From positions 5,456,001-5,520,000 of the forward strand of contig NZ_CP034550.1 of the NCBI RefSeq assembly GCF_009498035.1: a DNA stretch of 64,000 bases. Reading direction: 5' to 3'. Shown piece by piece: positions 37,035 through 46,407 of this stretch. The DNA is from Saccharothrix syringae (GTDB taxonomy: Bacteria > Actinomycetota > Actinomycetes > Mycobacteriales > Pseudonocardiaceae). Numbering within the stretch: the first letter of the stretch is position 1; every line of letters starts with the position of its first letter. The notes under the pieces are model-generated. The model was not told the DNA's origin. It did no database searches and saw only the letters and a program-made list of their open reading frames with translations. The translations under genes and the position numbers were made by a program.

Positions 37035-38099
37035 TCAGTCCCCCGCGGTGATCGCCACGTCGCCGTCGGTGCCGGCGAAGCGCAGCAGCGCCGCGCCCTC
37101 GGCCTCCACCTCGGCGCGGCGGGTGCGGTCCAGCGGGCGGAGGACCCGGATCCGCAGGCCGCCGGGGGTGAGGCGCCAGGTGCCGTGCACGAAGCCGTCC
37201 ACCAGCAGGGTCGGCCGGCCGCCGACGACGATGCCGCGCCGGTAGTCCTCCCCGGAGATGACGCGGGTGCGGTCGTGGTGGCCCAGCAGCAGGTTGTCGA
37301 ACTCGGGCAGGAACCGGGGCGGCGCGGGGACGTCCGGGTCGACCAGGGGCGCGTCGGGCAGGTCGTGGAGCACCCGGCCGGTCGGGTCGGTGAACCTCGG
37401 CAGGTCCATCGCCTCGACCACGGGTGCCAGCCGGGTCGCGCCGCTCCAGGTCTGCAGGTCGCGCACGGAGGCTGGGCCGAACGCGGCCAGGTAGCGGCGC
37501 ACCAGTTCCTCGACGGGCGCGGCGGGCGCGGTGGCGGGCAGCCAGTGGGCGGCGGTGGTCCACCGCGCCCGGCCGCCCCGCCCCCACAGCCCGCGCGGCG
37601 GCACCTGCACGGTGGGCGCCAGCGCGGTGGCGGCCTGGCCCAGGGCGGCGGTGTCGCGGTCGGGCCACCGGGCCGCCAGTTCCCGGCCCAGCTCCGGGCG
37701 GGTGCGGGGCTGCTCCAGCAGCCCGGCGGCGGTCGCGGTGAACTCGTCGAGGTCGACGCCCGCCACGGCGTGCCGGAACGGGGAGGAGGCGAAGCGGCGG
37801 TGCAGGAACGGGCGCAGCAGCGGTTCCAGCCGGCCGTGGTCGGCGGCGGTGACCAGGTGGATGGTGGCGCGGTGGAGGGTGGCGCGCACCGCGTGGCGGC
37901 CGGTCAGCAGCTCGACCAGCTCGTCGGGGCGGAACCCGCGCGTGCGCGACCACAGGCCGTAGTAGGGGGCGAGCGGTTCCTGGGCCTGCATGCCGACCAG
38001 GTGCTCGATCACGTCGGCGGCCGGGCGGTCGGCCCGCTCCAGCAGCAGCTGCCGGTGCAGGGTGGTCCGGTTGAGTTCGCGGGTCGTCAGCGTGCGCAC
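37035..38099 (-). CDS. Winged-helix HTH_42 (AlkZ/YcaQ-like) protein
   Basis: 354 residues. Three winged-helix units can be inferred; the central motif GMQAQEP contains the Q-x-Q of the AlkZ/YcaQ DNA glycosylase family, and RATLHRATIHLVTAADH, FLPEFDNLLLGHHDRTRVI and GTWRL are family-typical. Family members open interstrand crosslinks or protect against alkylating natural products; many actinobacterial paralogs are unassigned. GTG/ATG start near 38099. It lies 27 bases upstream of arsR in the same direction. Confidence 0.85.
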   Translation of the reverse strand: MRTLTTRELNRTTLHRQLLLERADRPAADVIEHLVGMQAQEPLAPYYGLWSRTRGFRPDELVELLTGRHAVRATLHRATIHLVTAADHGRLEPLLRPFLHRRFASSPFRHAVAGVDLDEFTATAAGLLEQPRTRPELGRELAARWPDRDTAALGQAATALAPTVQVPPRGLWGRGGRARWTTAAHWLPATAPAAPVEELVRRYLAAFGPASVRDLQTWSGATRLAPVVEAMDLPRFTDPTGRVLHDLPDAPLVDPDVPAPPRFLPEFDNLLLGHHDRTRVISGEDYRRGIVVGGRPTLLVDGFVHGTWRLTPGGLRIRVLRPLDRTRRAEVEAEGAALLRFAGTDGDVAITAGD

Positions 38100-38111
38100 G
38101 CGGTCACGCTA

Positions 38112-38148
38112 GCCGGTATCGCGGACAACAACGGTCCGCGATACCGGC
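38112..38148 (-). terminator. Hairpin terminator of the SHMT-like gene
   Basis: Perfect 15-base arms (38112-38126 and 38134-38148) with loop AACAACG, 24 bases after the minus-strand stop at 38172. Confidence 0.7.
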
Positions 38149-38171
38149 GGTGGTCGGCTGGTGGTGGTCGG

Positions 38172-39485
38172 TCAGCGGTCGTTGACCGCGCGGCGCAGGG
38201 CGACGGCGTCGGCGCGCACCCGCTCGGGCGGTTCGCGGTCGATCAGCGCGCGGCGCATCAGGTCGGCGATCGCGGGCTGGTCGTCGGGGGTGAAGCCGCG
38301 GCGGGTGATCTCCTGGGTGCCCAGGCGCAGGCCGCGCAGGCCCTCGTCGATGCGCTGCCAGGGCAGGCCGATGCCGGACAGGTAGAGGCCCGCCTCGCCC
38401 AGCAGCACCGCCGCGGCGTCGCCGCCGCCGAGGGGCAGCGCGTCGACGGCCAGGTGGTGCGAGCGGGTGAACACCCCGTCGTGGCGGGCCACGTCGAACC
38501 CCCGCTCGAACAGCGCCGCGCCCAGCGCCCGGGCGTTGGCCACGCAGGCGGCGGCGTAGTCGGCGCCGTGCTCGGCCAGTTCGGCGGCGGTGACGGCCAG
38601 CGCGCCCAGGCGCCCGGCGTCGTAGTTGGCCAGCATGCCGGGGTAGACCACGGTGGAGACGCGTTCGGCCAGGTCGGGGTCGCGGGTGACGACGCAGCCG
38701 CCGGAGGGGCCGCCGAAGGACTTGTAGGTGGAGAAGGTCATCAGGTGCGCGCCCTCGTGCAGGGGGCGCTGGAACACCTTCCCGGCGACCAGCCCGGCGA
38801 TGTGGGAGGCGTCGTAGACCAGGATCGCGCCCACCTCGTCGCAGGCGGCGCGCACCGCGGCCACGTCGTGCGGGAACAGCATCAGGCTGGCGCCGACGAC
38901 GACGATCCGTGGTCGGTGGACGCGCAGGAACCCGGGCAGCCGGCCGTAGTCGATGTCCAGTTCGTCGGGCAGGTAGGGCAGGTCGACCACGGTCAGGCCG
39001 CGGATGGCGGGCACGCCCTGGACGTGGTGGCTGGCGTGGCCGCCAGCGAACTCGGGCAGCACGGCGATCTTGTCCCCGGCGCGGGCGAAGGCGGTGTAGA
39101 CGGCGAGGTTGGCCAGGGTGGCGCTCTGCAGCCGCACCTCGGCGAACCCGGCCTCCATCAGGGAGGCCACCAGCATCGGCGCCAGCACCTCCAGGGTGTC
39201 CAGGTGGTCCAGCCCCACCTGGTACTTCTCGCCAGGCCAGCCCATGCTGGGCCGGTTGGACACCGCGTGGCCGCCGACCGCCGCGGCGGCGGGGCTGAGC
39301 ACGTTGGTGCCGGCGTAGAGCACGATCCCGTCGTCGTCGAACTGGGTGGCGTGCGCGTCGAGGGCCTTGCGGACGGTGTCGGCGACACCTGCGGCGCTCA
39401 GGTCGGCGGAGACGGCGGCTTCGACCTCGGCGAGCCTGCGCTGCGCCTGCGGGGACGCCCAGGGCGCGATCCTGCTGTTCGTCAC
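38172..39485 (-). CDS. Serine hydroxymethyltransferase-like PLP enzyme (divergent)
   Basis: 437 residues from GTG 39485. The Schiff-base lysine lies in TFSTYKSFGGPSGG; standard GlyA enzymes have TTTTHKTLRGPRGG there, so the active site differs at the His and Arg that contact glycine and folate. VYDASHIAGLVAG supplies the cofactor-binding Asp and His. Length and fold-type I layout fit the SHMT family, but this variant may be an alpha-methylserine-type aldolase or a threonine-transaldolase relative. It is not neighboured by one-carbon genes. Confidence 0.78.
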   Translation of the reverse strand: MTNSRIAPWASPQAQRRLAEVEAAVSADLSAAGVADTVRKALDAHATQFDDDGIVLYAGTNVLSPAAAAVGGHAVSNRPSMGWPGEKYQVGLDHLDTLEVLAPMLVASLMEAGFAEVRLQSATLANLAVYTAFARAGDKIAVLPEFAGGHASHHVQGVPAIRGLTVVDLPYLPDELDIDYGRLPGFLRVHRPRIVVVGASLMLFPHDVAAVRAACDEVGAILVYDASHIAGLVAGKVFQRPLHEGAHLMTFSTYKSFGGPSGGCVVTRDPDLAERVSTVVYPGMLANYDAGRLGALAVTAAELAEHGADYAAACVANARALGAALFERGFDVARHDGVFTRSHHLAVDALPLGGGDAAAVLLGEAGLYLSGIGLPWQRIDEGLRGLRLGTQEITRRGFTPDDQPAIADLMRRALIDREPPERVRADAVALRRAVNDR

Positions 39486-39531
39486 GGTGCAGAACGCTAG
39501 GGCGTCCGGCGCCGCCGGGCGAGCACCAGGG

Positions 39532-39720
39532 GTGCCGCTGTGGATCACCGGGCCGTTCGGTGGCGGCGGGGCCCGGACCGCGGACGAGCCGGCGCGGCGG
39601 CTGCCGGGTGCGGTGCTTCGCGCTGACGGCGGGCTCGCGGTGGGCGGGGCTCGCGACGGCGTGGCGGTGCGGGTGGTTCGCCGATGCGCCGGTGCGGCCG
39701 GTGGAGGCGGCCGGGCCCGG
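39532..39720 (+). pseudogene. Degraded P-loop ATPase (TmrB-like) start
   Basis: The plus strand reads GVPLWITGPFGGGGARTADE, then PARRLPGAVLRADGG. This follows the pattern LWI(N/T)GPFGxGKTxxAxELxRRLPGAxxFDPE of tunicamycin-resistance-like ATPases, except that the Walker lysine is lost (GGGGART in place of GxGKT) and the frame decays after about 35 residues. It starts at GTG 39532 with CCAGGG before it and ends against the convergent oxidase gene, whose stop is 39725. Confidence 0.45.
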
Positions 39721-39724
39721 GTGG

Positions 39725-41116
39725 TCAGCTCGCGCCCTGCACGTTCTGCGGGAACGCCAGCACCCGGTCGGGGTCGTGACGCCGGGCCACGCGCCGCAGG
39801 CGGGGCAGGTTGGCGCCGTAGTAGGCGGTGCCCCAGTCGGGCATGTCCGGGTCGATGTAGTTGACGTAGCCGGTGCCGCCGCCGATGCCGTCGCGCAGGT
39901 CGGCGAGGATGCGCCGCGCCCGGCCCTCGTCGACGGTCCCGACGGGCACGTAGGTCTGGGCGCTGGAGACGGCCCGCCGGTGCGGGAACGGGGTGGCGTC
40001 GGGGCGGACCCGGCCGATCGCGCCGCCGAAGGAGTCGAACTGCACCCAGCCCGCGGGTCGCCCGTCGAGCAGGTCGGCCACGCGCGCCGGGTCGGCCGGC
40101 CGGTGCAGCATCCGGGAGGAGGCCACGAACGGCGTGCCCTCGTCGGGCGGGCACTGGGGTCGGCAGCCGGCGAAGTAGCGCATGGCGGTGAGGTAGTCCA
40201 TCGGCGTCACGGTCACGCCGGCGGGCGACAGGCGCGCGAGCAGGCGGTCCAGCACCGGCCGCAGGGCGTCGGGCGGTCCGGACCAGGTCCCGTCGACCGC
40301 GACGCCGGGCGGGTCGCCCGACACGACGGCGCAGGCGGTCCACAGGTCGTCGGGCGAGGCGGCGATCCACTCCTGCCACGCGCCGAGCACGTCGACCGCG
40401 GCGCCCGGCGGGAACGTCGCCCCGAACACCGCCACGTCGTGGGCGGGCGCGGTGTCGAAGGTGAAGGAGGTGACCACGCCGACGTTGCCGCCACCGCCGC
40501 CGCGCAGCGCCCAGAACAGGTCGGGTTCGGTGCCGGCGTCCACCCGGTGCAGCCGGCCGTCGGGGGTCACCACGCGCGCGGCGCGCAGGTGGTCGCAGGT
40601 CAGGCCGTGCTTGCGGCCCACCACGCTGATCCCGCCGCCCAGCGCCAGGCCGCCGATGCCCACGCTCGGGCACGACCCGGCGGGCAGCAGCCTGCCGCGG
40701 CGGGCCAGTGCGCCGTACAGGTCGATCATGCGGGTGCCGGCGCCGACCTCGACCGCGTCGCGGGGGCCGAAGCGGATCCGGTGCAGCGCGGTCAGGTCCA
40801 CCACCAGGCCGTCCTCGGGGGTGGAGTACCCGGCGTAGCTGTGGCCGCCGCTGCGCGCGGCGACGCGCACCCGGTGGCGGGCGGCGAACTCCAGGCAGCG
40901 GGCCACGTCGGACTCGTCGGCGCACAGCGCCACCGCCGCGGGCCTGCGGTGGGCGTAGACCAGGTTGTAGGGCCTGCGGACCTCGTCGTAGCCGGCGTCG
41001 CCGGGTAACACCAGCCGGCCGGTCAGCACGCGCCGCAGCCGGTTCCAGTCGTGGTCCCACGCCCCCAGGGCCGCCAGGCCCGTCGCCCGCACGAAGGTCC
41101 TGCGCCCGAACTCCAT
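39725..41116 (-). CDS. FAD-linked oxidase (berberine bridge enzyme-like)
   Basis: 463 residues. The N terminus MEFGRRTFVRATGLAALGAW has a twin-arginine-like RRTFVR but a weak hydrophobic core, so export by Tat is possible. The FAD domain shows ARSGGHSYAGYS with the flavinylated His, GAGTRMIDLY, GGLALGGGISVVGRKHGLTCDH; the BBE C-terminal end is YYGANLPRLRRV. Such enzymes oxidise sugars or secondary metabolites. The His linkage is visible; a matching second Cys attachment is uncertain (HGLTCD). Confidence 0.9.
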   Translation of the reverse strand: MEFGRRTFVRATGLAALGAWDHDWNRLRRVLTGRLVLPGDAGYDEVRRPYNLVYAHRRPAAVALCADESDVARCLEFAARHRVRVAARSGGHSYAGYSTPEDGLVVDLTALHRIRFGPRDAVEVGAGTRMIDLYGALARRGRLLPAGSCPSVGIGGLALGGGISVVGRKHGLTCDHLRAARVVTPDGRLHRVDAGTEPDLFWALRGGGGGNVGVVTSFTFDTAPAHDVAVFGATFPPGAAVDVLGAWQEWIAASPDDLWTACAVVSGDPPGVAVDGTWSGPPDALRPVLDRLLARLSPAGVTVTPMDYLTAMRYFAGCRPQCPPDEGTPFVASSRMLHRPADPARVADLLDGRPAGWVQFDSFGGAIGRVRPDATPFPHRRAVSSAQTYVPVGTVDEGRARRILADLRDGIGGGTGYVNYIDPDMPDWGTAYYGANLPRLRRVARRHDPDRVLAFPQNVQGAS

Positions 41117-41263
41117 GATCGCCCCCCGGTTCCCGCGGTCCTGCCGCGATGCTGCTCCGGCGGGGCGCGGCCGGTACAGGTCCGGGCGGGTGAGGCGCGG
41201 GGCGGTGCCGGCCGCCCCGGGGGACGCGGCCGTTCGGCGGCGCGGTCGCCGCCACGGGCAGGA

Positions 41264-41294
41264 CGGTCAGCAGGACATACGGTCAGCAGGACAT
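41264..41294. repeat. Tandem duplication at the end of the M20 peptidase gene
   Basis: The 15-base block CGGTCAGCAGGACAT occurs at 41264-41278 and 41280-41294, a 16-base period. The second copy contains the last codons and stop of the peptidase gene, so a duplicate of the gene end lies just downstream. Confidence 0.6.
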
Positions 41295-42569
41295 GAAGCG
41301 GTCGAGCACGCGCACGCCGAAGCGCAGGCCCTCCACGGGCACCCGCTCGTCCACGCCGTGGGTCACGCCCCGGTAGTCGAAGCCGGGCGGCAGGGACAGC
41401 GGGGCGAAGCCGTAGCAGTCGATGCCCAGCCTGCTGAACGCCTTGGCGTCGGTGCCGCCGCCCATGCAGTAGGGCACGACCACGGCCCCGGGGTCCTCGG
41501 CCCGCAGCGCCGCGGCCATGGCGTCGAAGGCGGGGGAGTCCACCGGTGCCTGCACGGGTTCCTGGTGGTTGATGAACTCGCGCCGCACGCCCGGGCCCAG
41601 GGCGGCGTCGACGGCGGCCATCAGCTCGTCCACGGTGCCGGGCAGGGTGCGCACGTCGACCTCGGCGGTGGCGGTGCCGGGGATGACGTTGACCTTGTAC
41701 CCGGCGCGCAGCACGGTGGGGGTGGTGCTGCTGCGCACGGTGTTCTCCACCAGCTTCGCGGCGGGTCCGAGGCGGGCGACGGTGGCGTCCACGTCGTCCC
41801 AGTCGACCGGCACGCCCAGGGTGGCGGCGACCCGTTCGATGAACGCCCGCACGGGCGGGGTGAGCCGGACGGGGTGGCGCAGCGCGGCGATGCGGTCGAG
41901 TGCGCCGATGAGCTTGAGCACGGCGTTGTCGTCGTTGCGGCGCGAGCCGTGCCCGGCGCGGCCGGTGGCGGTCAGCCGCAGGTGGGAGGTGCCGCGCTCG
42001 GCGGTGCCGATGGGGTAGACGCGGTGCTCGCCCACGTGGTGGGAGAAGCCGCCGGACTCGCTGATGGCGGTGCCGCAGCCGGCGAAGAAGTCGGCGTGGT
42101 GCTCGACCAGCCAGTGGGCGCCGAAGTGGCCGAGGTCCTCCTCGTCGGCGACGAAGGCCAGCACGACGTCGCGGCGCGGGCGCCTGCCCTCGCGCGCCCA
42201 GGTGCCCAGCACGGACAGCACCATGGCGACCATGTCCTTCATGTCCACCGCGCCGCGGCCCCACAGGAAGCCGTCGCGCTCGACGCCGGCGAAGGGCGGC
42301 ACGCTCCACTCGGCGGGGTCGGCGGGCACCACGTCCAGGTGGGCCTGCACGAGCAGGGCGGGCAGGTCGGGTTCGGTGCCGGGCACGCGGGCGAGCACGT
42401 TGGTGCGCCGGGGGGCGGGTTCGAGCAGCACCGGGGTGATGCCGGCGCTGTCCAGGTGCCCGGCGACGAACTCGGCGGCCTCGCGTTCGCCCTCGGCCTC
42501 GCCGTTGCCGTAGTTGGTGGTGTCGAACCGCACCAGGGCGGCGCACAGGTCCACGACGTCCTCAGCCAT
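41283..42569 (-). CDS. M20-family metallopeptidase
   Basis: 428 residues. Zinc ligands and catalytic acids are visible: QAHLDVVP (His and Asp), GRGAVDMKD (bridging Asp), and DEEDLGHFG (catalytic Glu and Glu ligand); a final His appears in RGVTHGVDER. Typical M20 lid domain SHLRLTATGRAGHGS. It is an aminoacylase/carboxypeptidase-type enzyme of the cytoplasm. ATG 42569 overlaps the stop of the D-aminopeptidase gene, so the two are co-translated and may act in sequence on peptides. Confidence 0.92.
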   Translation of the reverse strand: MAEDVVDLCAALVRFDTTNYGNGEAEGEREAAEFVAGHLDSAGITPVLLEPAPRRTNVLARVPGTEPDLPALLVQAHLDVVPADPAEWSVPPFAGVERDGFLWGRGAVDMKDMVAMVLSVLGTWAREGRRPRRDVVLAFVADEEDLGHFGAHWLVEHHADFFAGCGTAISESGGFSHHVGEHRVYPIGTAERGTSHLRLTATGRAGHGSRRNDDNAVLKLIGALDRIAALRHPVRLTPPVRAFIERVAATLGVPVDWDDVDATVARLGPAAKLVENTVRSSTTPTVLRAGYKVNVIPGTATAEVDVRTLPGTVDELMAAVDAALGPGVRREFINHQEPVQAPVDSPAFDAMAAALRAEDPGAVVVPYCMGGGTDAKAFSRLGIDCYGFAPLSLPPGFDYRGVTHGVDERVPVEGLRFGVRVLDRFMSC

Positions 42570-43389
42570 AAATCCCCTCCACGGCCGCCGCCGCGATCGC
42601 GGTGACGACCTTGAACGCCTGCATCGCCAGCGTCATCGAGGCCGCCTCGAAGCCGACCCGCCGCGGGCCGAGCTGCTCGACCGTGGGCACCACGGCCGCC
42701 GCGGCGGCCAGGTGCGTGGCGTCGAACTCGACCTCGACGCGGTGCCCGGTGACGTTCCCGGGTACCCGTCCGGCGCGGTTCATCGCCTCTTCGGCGGCGG
42801 TGCGGATCATGGCGCCGGTCACCTGTGGCGGCGCGCACACCGCGGCGTAGCGGCTGACGCACTCCTTGACCGCGACGGTGCGCGCGCCGGGGGCGTAGTC
42901 GGCGGCGTCGGCGCAGGTCCGGTCGTCGCCGGTGACCAGCAGCACGGGCACGCCGTGCTCGGCGGCCAGGGCGGCGTTGAGCCTGCCCTCGCTCGCGGGC
43001 ACGCCGTCGAGCCACACGCCGGTGACGGAGTTCTCCAGGTAGGTGTGGGCGAGCACGCCCTCCTCGCCGGCGCCGGCGTGGTAGCCGAGGAACACCGCGC
43101 CGTCGATGCCGGAGTCCACGCCCTGCATCATCGACAGGGGTTTGTGCCTGCCGGTGAGCAGCCGGGCGCGCGGGTCGAGGTCTTCGAGCAGCAGGTTGCG
43201 CTGGGCGGAGTGGGCCTCGTTGACCAGCACGGCGGTGGCGCCGCCGGCGGCCAGGCCCGCGACGCAGGCGTTGACGTCGTCGGTGAACAGGCGCCGGAAG
43301 CGCTGCCACTGCTCGGTCTGCGCGACCACGTCCGCGGTCCAGGTGACGCCGGTGGCGCCCTCCATGTCGGCCGAGATCAAGATCCGCAT
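42562..43389 (-). CDS. D-aminopeptidase, M55 family (DppA-like)
   Basis: 275 residues. The M55 signature SADMEGATGV (Asp8 and Glu10 as zinc ligands) opens the chain; VNEAHSAQRN, GYHAGAG and HTYLENSVTGVWLDG contribute the others. Members release N-terminal D-amino acids from peptides, for example D-Ala from cell-wall dipeptides. ATG 43389. Overlap of eight bases with the M20 gene suggests joint recycling of D-amino-acid peptides. Confidence 0.92.
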   Translation of the reverse strand: MRILISADMEGATGVTWTADVVAQTEQWQRFRRLFTDDVNACVAGLAAGGATAVLVNEAHSAQRNLLLEDLDPRARLLTGRHKPLSMMQGVDSGIDGAVFLGYHAGAGEEGVLAHTYLENSVTGVWLDGVPASEGRLNAALAAEHGVPVLLVTGDDRTCADAADYAPGARTVAVKECVSRYAAVCAPPQVTGAMIRTAAEEAMNRAGRVPGNVTGHRVEVEFDATHLAAAAAVVPTVEQLGPRRVGFEAASMTLAMQAFKVVTAIAAAAVEGIYG

Positions 43390-43459
43390 GACCTCACCGT
43401 ACCGAGGCGACGCCGTTTCGTCGCTTTTTGGCGTGCGCCCCGGTGCGGTGGTTACCGGT

Positions 43460-44674
43460 TCACGCCCGGTGGCGCTTGAGCTCCCGCTTGGCCAACGACA
43501 TGCGGTGGACCTCGTCGGGGCCGTCGGCCAGCCGCAGCGTGCGCGCCGAGGCCCACAGCTGCGCCAGGGGGAAGTCCTGGCTGACGCCGCCCGCGCCGTG
43601 CACCTGGATGGCCTTGTCCAGCACCCACTCGGCCATCAGCGGCGTGGCGATCTTGATGGCCTGGATCTCGGTGTGGGCGCCCTTGTTGCCCACGGTGTCC
43701 ATCAGCCACGCGGTCTTGAGCACCAGCAGCCGGGCCTGCTCGATGCGCACCCGGGACTCGGCGATCCACTCCTGCACCACGCCCTGGTGGGCGATGGGCC
43801 GGCCGAAGGCGACGCGCTCGTTGGCGCGCCGGCACATCAGCTCCAGGGCGCGTTCGGCGGTGCCGATCAGGCGCATGCAGTGGTGGATGCGGCCGGGGCC
43901 CAGGCGGGCCTGGGCGATGGCGAAGCCCTCGCCCTCGCCGGCGACGAGGTTGTCGGCGGGCACCCGCACGTCGTCGAAGACGACCTCGGCGTGGCCGCCG
44001 TGGGAGCCGTCGGTGTAGCCGAAGACCCGCATGCCCCGCCTGACGGTCACGCCGGGGGTGTCGCGCGGCACCAGGACCATGCTCTGCTGGCGGTGCCGGT
44101 CGGCGTCGGGGTCGGTCTTGCCCATCACGATGAAGACCGCGCAGTTGGGGTCCATCGCGCCGGTGGACCACCACTTGCGGCCGTTGATCACGTAGGAGTC
44201 GCCGTCGCGCCGGATGCTGGTGGCGATGTTGGTGGCGTCGGAGGAGGCGACCTCGGGTTCGGTCATGCAGAACGCCGAGCGGATCTCGCCCTCCAGCAGG
44301 GGCCGCAGCCACCGCTGCTTCTGCCGCTCGGTGCCGAACATCGCCAGCACCTCCATGTTCCCGGTGTCCGGGGCGGCGCAGTTGAGCGCCTCGGGGGCCA
44401 GCTGCGGGCTGCGGCCGGTGATCTCGGCCAGCGGCGCGTACTGCAGGTTGGTCAGGCCCGCGCCGTGCTCCGCGTCGGGCAGGAACAGATTCCACAGGCC
44501 CTGGCGGCGGGCCTCGGCCTTGAGCTCGGCCAGCACCGGCGGGCGGGTCCACTCGTCGGCGGCGCCGGCGAGCTGTTCGTGGGCGACGGCCTCGGCGGGG
44601 TGGACGTGCTCGTCCATGAACCGCAGCAGCCTGCCGCGCAGTTCCTCGGTCGTGGCGTCGTAGGCGAAGTCCAT
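43460..44674 (-). CDS. Acyl-CoA dehydrogenase (ACAD10/11-like)
   Basis: 404 residues. FAD/substrate motifs [16 protein letters not shown] and [12 protein letters not shown], the C-terminal helical bundle with [17 protein letters not shown], and [24 protein letters not shown] identify an ACAD. The kinase gene precedes it by three bases and the HAD gene lies before that. In animals the same three domains are fused as ACAD10. In ACAD10/11 and bacterial LvaA-type pathways a kinase phosphorylates 4-hydroxyacyl-CoA and the ACAD partner completes removal of the phosphate; this enzyme may do the same. Confidence 0.92.
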   Translation of the reverse strand: MDFAYDATTEELRGRLLRFMDEHVHPAEAVAHEQLAGAADEWTRPPVLAELKAEARRQGLWNLFLPDAEHGAGLTNLQYAPLAEITGRSPQLAPEALNCAAPDTGNMEVLAMFGTERQKQRWLRPLLEGEIRSAFCMTEPEVASSDATNIATSIRRDGDSYVINGRKWWSTGAMDPNCAVFIVMGKTDPDADRHRQQSMVLVPRDTPGVTVRRGMRVFGYTDGSHGGHAEVVFDDVRVPADNLVAGEGEGFAIAQARLGPGRIHHCMRLIGTAERALELMCRRANERVAFGRPIAHQGVVQEWIAESRVRIEQARLLVLKTAWLMDTVGNKGAHTEIQAIKIATPLMAEWVLDKAIQVHGAGGVSQDFPLAQLWASARTLRLADGPDEVHRMSLAKRELKRHRA

Positions 44675-44677
44675 CCC

Positions 44678-45763
44678 TCAGCGCTCCCCTGCGCTCGCGG
44701 CCAGACCGCGCCGCACCAGCGGCAGGGTCAGCTGACCGATCGTGTCGAAACCGGCTCCCACGGTCTGGCCGCGGGTGTAGCGGAAGTGGATGCCCTCCAG
44801 GATGACCGCGAGCTTGAAGTAGCCGAACGCGGTGTACCAGCCCAGGTCGCCGACGTCGGCGCCGCTGCGCTCGGCGTAGCGGTGGATCAGCCCGTCGCTG
44901 TCGGCGAAGCCGGGCAGCGAGGGCACGGTGCCGGTGATCGGGTCGTCGCCGGCGCCGGTGCCGTTCCAGTACACGCACAGCAGGCCCAGGTCGGCCAGCG
45001 GGTCGCCCAGGGTGGCCATCTCCCAGTCCAGCACCGCGCTGATGTCGAGCGGGTCGCGGGTGACCAGGACGTTGTCCAGGCGGTAGTCGCCGTGCACGAC
45101 CGCGGTGCGGCGGGTGACCGGGACGGTGCCGGCCAGCCGGTCGCGCAGCTCGTCGATGCCGGGCAGCTCGCGGCTGCGGGAGGCGTCGAGCTGCTTGCCC
45201 CAGCGGGCGACCTGGCGCCGCAGGAAGCCCTCGGGGCGGCCGAAGTCGCCCAGGCCCACCTCGGCCGGGTCGACCGCGTGCAGGTCGGCCAGGACGTCGA
45301 CCAGGCGGTGCGACAGGGCGCGGGCGTGGTCGGGGGTCAGCCAGGGGCACTGGTCGCGGTGGCGCAGCGCGACCCCCGGCACCTCCTCCATCAGGTAGAA
45401 CGGGGCGCCGAGCACGTCGGTGTCGGTGCACAGCAGCTCCACCCGCGGCACGGGCACGGCGGTGTCGGCCAGGGCGGCGATGACGCGGTGCTCGCGGGCC
45501 ATGTCGTGCGCGGTGGCCAGCACGTGGCCCAGGGGCGGGCGGCGCAGCACCCAGCGGCGGGTGCCGTCGGTGACGCGGTAGGTCAGGTTGGAGCGGCCGC
45601 CGGGGATCAGCTCGCCCGACAGCGGGCCGGTGCCCAGGTGCGCGGCGAGGCGGCGGAGGTCCAGGCCGGGCAGGTTCCGCTCGTCGCTGGTGCTCTGCTC
45701 GTCGTGGGTGTTCTGCTCGCCGTCGGTGTTCCGCTCGCCGTCGGTGTTCCGCTCGTCGCTCAC
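44678..45763 (-). CDS. APH-fold kinase (ACAD10/11 kinase domain-like)
   Basis: 361 residues. After an acidic repeat-rich N terminus (residues 2-31, five six-residue units) the APH fold appears: [39 protein letters not shown] with catalytic Asp, and [16 protein letters not shown] with the metal-binding Asp. This is the branch that phosphorylates hydroxyacyl-CoA in ACAD10/11 and LvaA systems, not aminoglycosides. GTG 45763 overlaps the HAD stop by four bases; the ACAD gene follows three bases after its own stop. Confidence 0.9.
   Translation of the reverse strand: MSDERNTDGERNTDGEQNTHDEQSTSDERNLPGLDLRRLAAHLGTGPLSGELIPGGRSNLTYRVTDGTRRWVLRRPPLGHVLATAHDMAREHRVIAALADTAVPVPRVELLCTDTDVLGAPFYLMEEVPGVALRHRDQCPWLTPDHARALSHRLVDVLADLHAVDPAEVGLGDFGRPEGFLRRQVARWGKQLDASRSRELPGIDELRDRLAGTVPVTRRTAVVHGDYRLDNVLVTRDPLDISAVLDWEMATLGDPLADLGLLCVYWNGTGAGDDPITGTVPSLPGFADSDGLIHRYAERSGADVGDLGWYTAFGYFKLAVILEGIHFRYTRGQTVGAGFDTIGQLTLPLVRRGLAASAGER
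45671..45760 (-). repeat. 18-base tandem repeat inside the kinase gene
   Basis: Five imperfect 18-base units encode the hexapeptide pattern (D/G)E(R/Q)(N/S)T plus one residue, at residues 2-31. The unit length keeps frame, so repeat number can vary without breaking the protein. Confidence 0.65.
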
Positions 45764-46401
45764 GCGGCGGTCCCCCGCAGCCGGTCGATCACCGCGCGCG
45801 TGCTGTCGGCGTCGGTGTGCAGGTGGGCGTGCAGGCCGACGGCCCGGGCGCCCTCGACGTTGGCCGGCGAGTCGTCGAAGAACGCGCAGCGGTGCGCGGG
45901 CAGCCCGACCTGCTCCAGGGTGTGCTCGAAGATGCGCCGGTCGGGCTTGCGCAGCCCCACCCGGCCGCTGATGACGACGGTGTCGAACAGCTCCAGCAGC
46001 AGGTCCTCGGGGTAGCCCTCGCCCCAGCTGTTGGACAGCAGGGCGGTGGTCAGGCCGTCGGCGCGCAGCTCGCGCACCAGGTCGACCATCTTGGGGTCGG
46101 GGTGGGCGCTGCCGAACATGCGGCGCAGCAGGCCCTCGCGGGCGACCTCGCGCCCGTCGAGGGTGATCAGCTCGGCGGCCATCAGCGCCTCGAACTCCGC
46201 GACGGTCAGCTCGCCGGTCTCCAGGCGGTGGACCGGGTTGCCCGGGAGGGCGTCGCGGCCCATCCAGCCGCGCATGGTCGCGCGGTAGCGGTCCTGGTCG
46301 ATGTTGTCGGCGGTCAGCCACTGCTCGATGAATTCGGGTACGGAGACCGTGAGGACCCCGCCCCAGTCCAGCACCACCGCGTCGATGCGCCGTTCGTCCA
46401 C
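45760..46401 (-). CDS. HAD-superfamily hydrolase (ACAD10 N-terminal domain-like)
   Basis: 213 residues from GTG 46401. Motif [10 protein letters not shown], motif [13 protein letters not shown], motif III with Lys in [12 protein letters not shown] and motif [11 protein letters not shown] show an active HAD phosphatase of subfamily I. The start codon is 7 bases after a -10 box, so the mRNA is probably leaderless. First gene of the three-gene operon; human ACAD10 carries a HAD domain at the same relative place. Confidence 0.92.
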   Translation of the reverse strand: MDERRIDAVVLDWGGVLTVSVPEFIEQWLTADNIDQDRYRATMRGWMGRDALPGNPVHRLETGELTVAEFEALMAAELITLDGREVAREGLLRRMFGSAHPDPKMVDLVRELRADGLTTALLSNSWGEGYPEDLLLELFDTVVISGRVGLRKPDRRIFEHTLEQVGLPAHRCAFFDDSPANVEGARAVGLHAHLHTDADSTRAVIDRLRGTAA

Positions 46402-46407
46402 CTCCTG

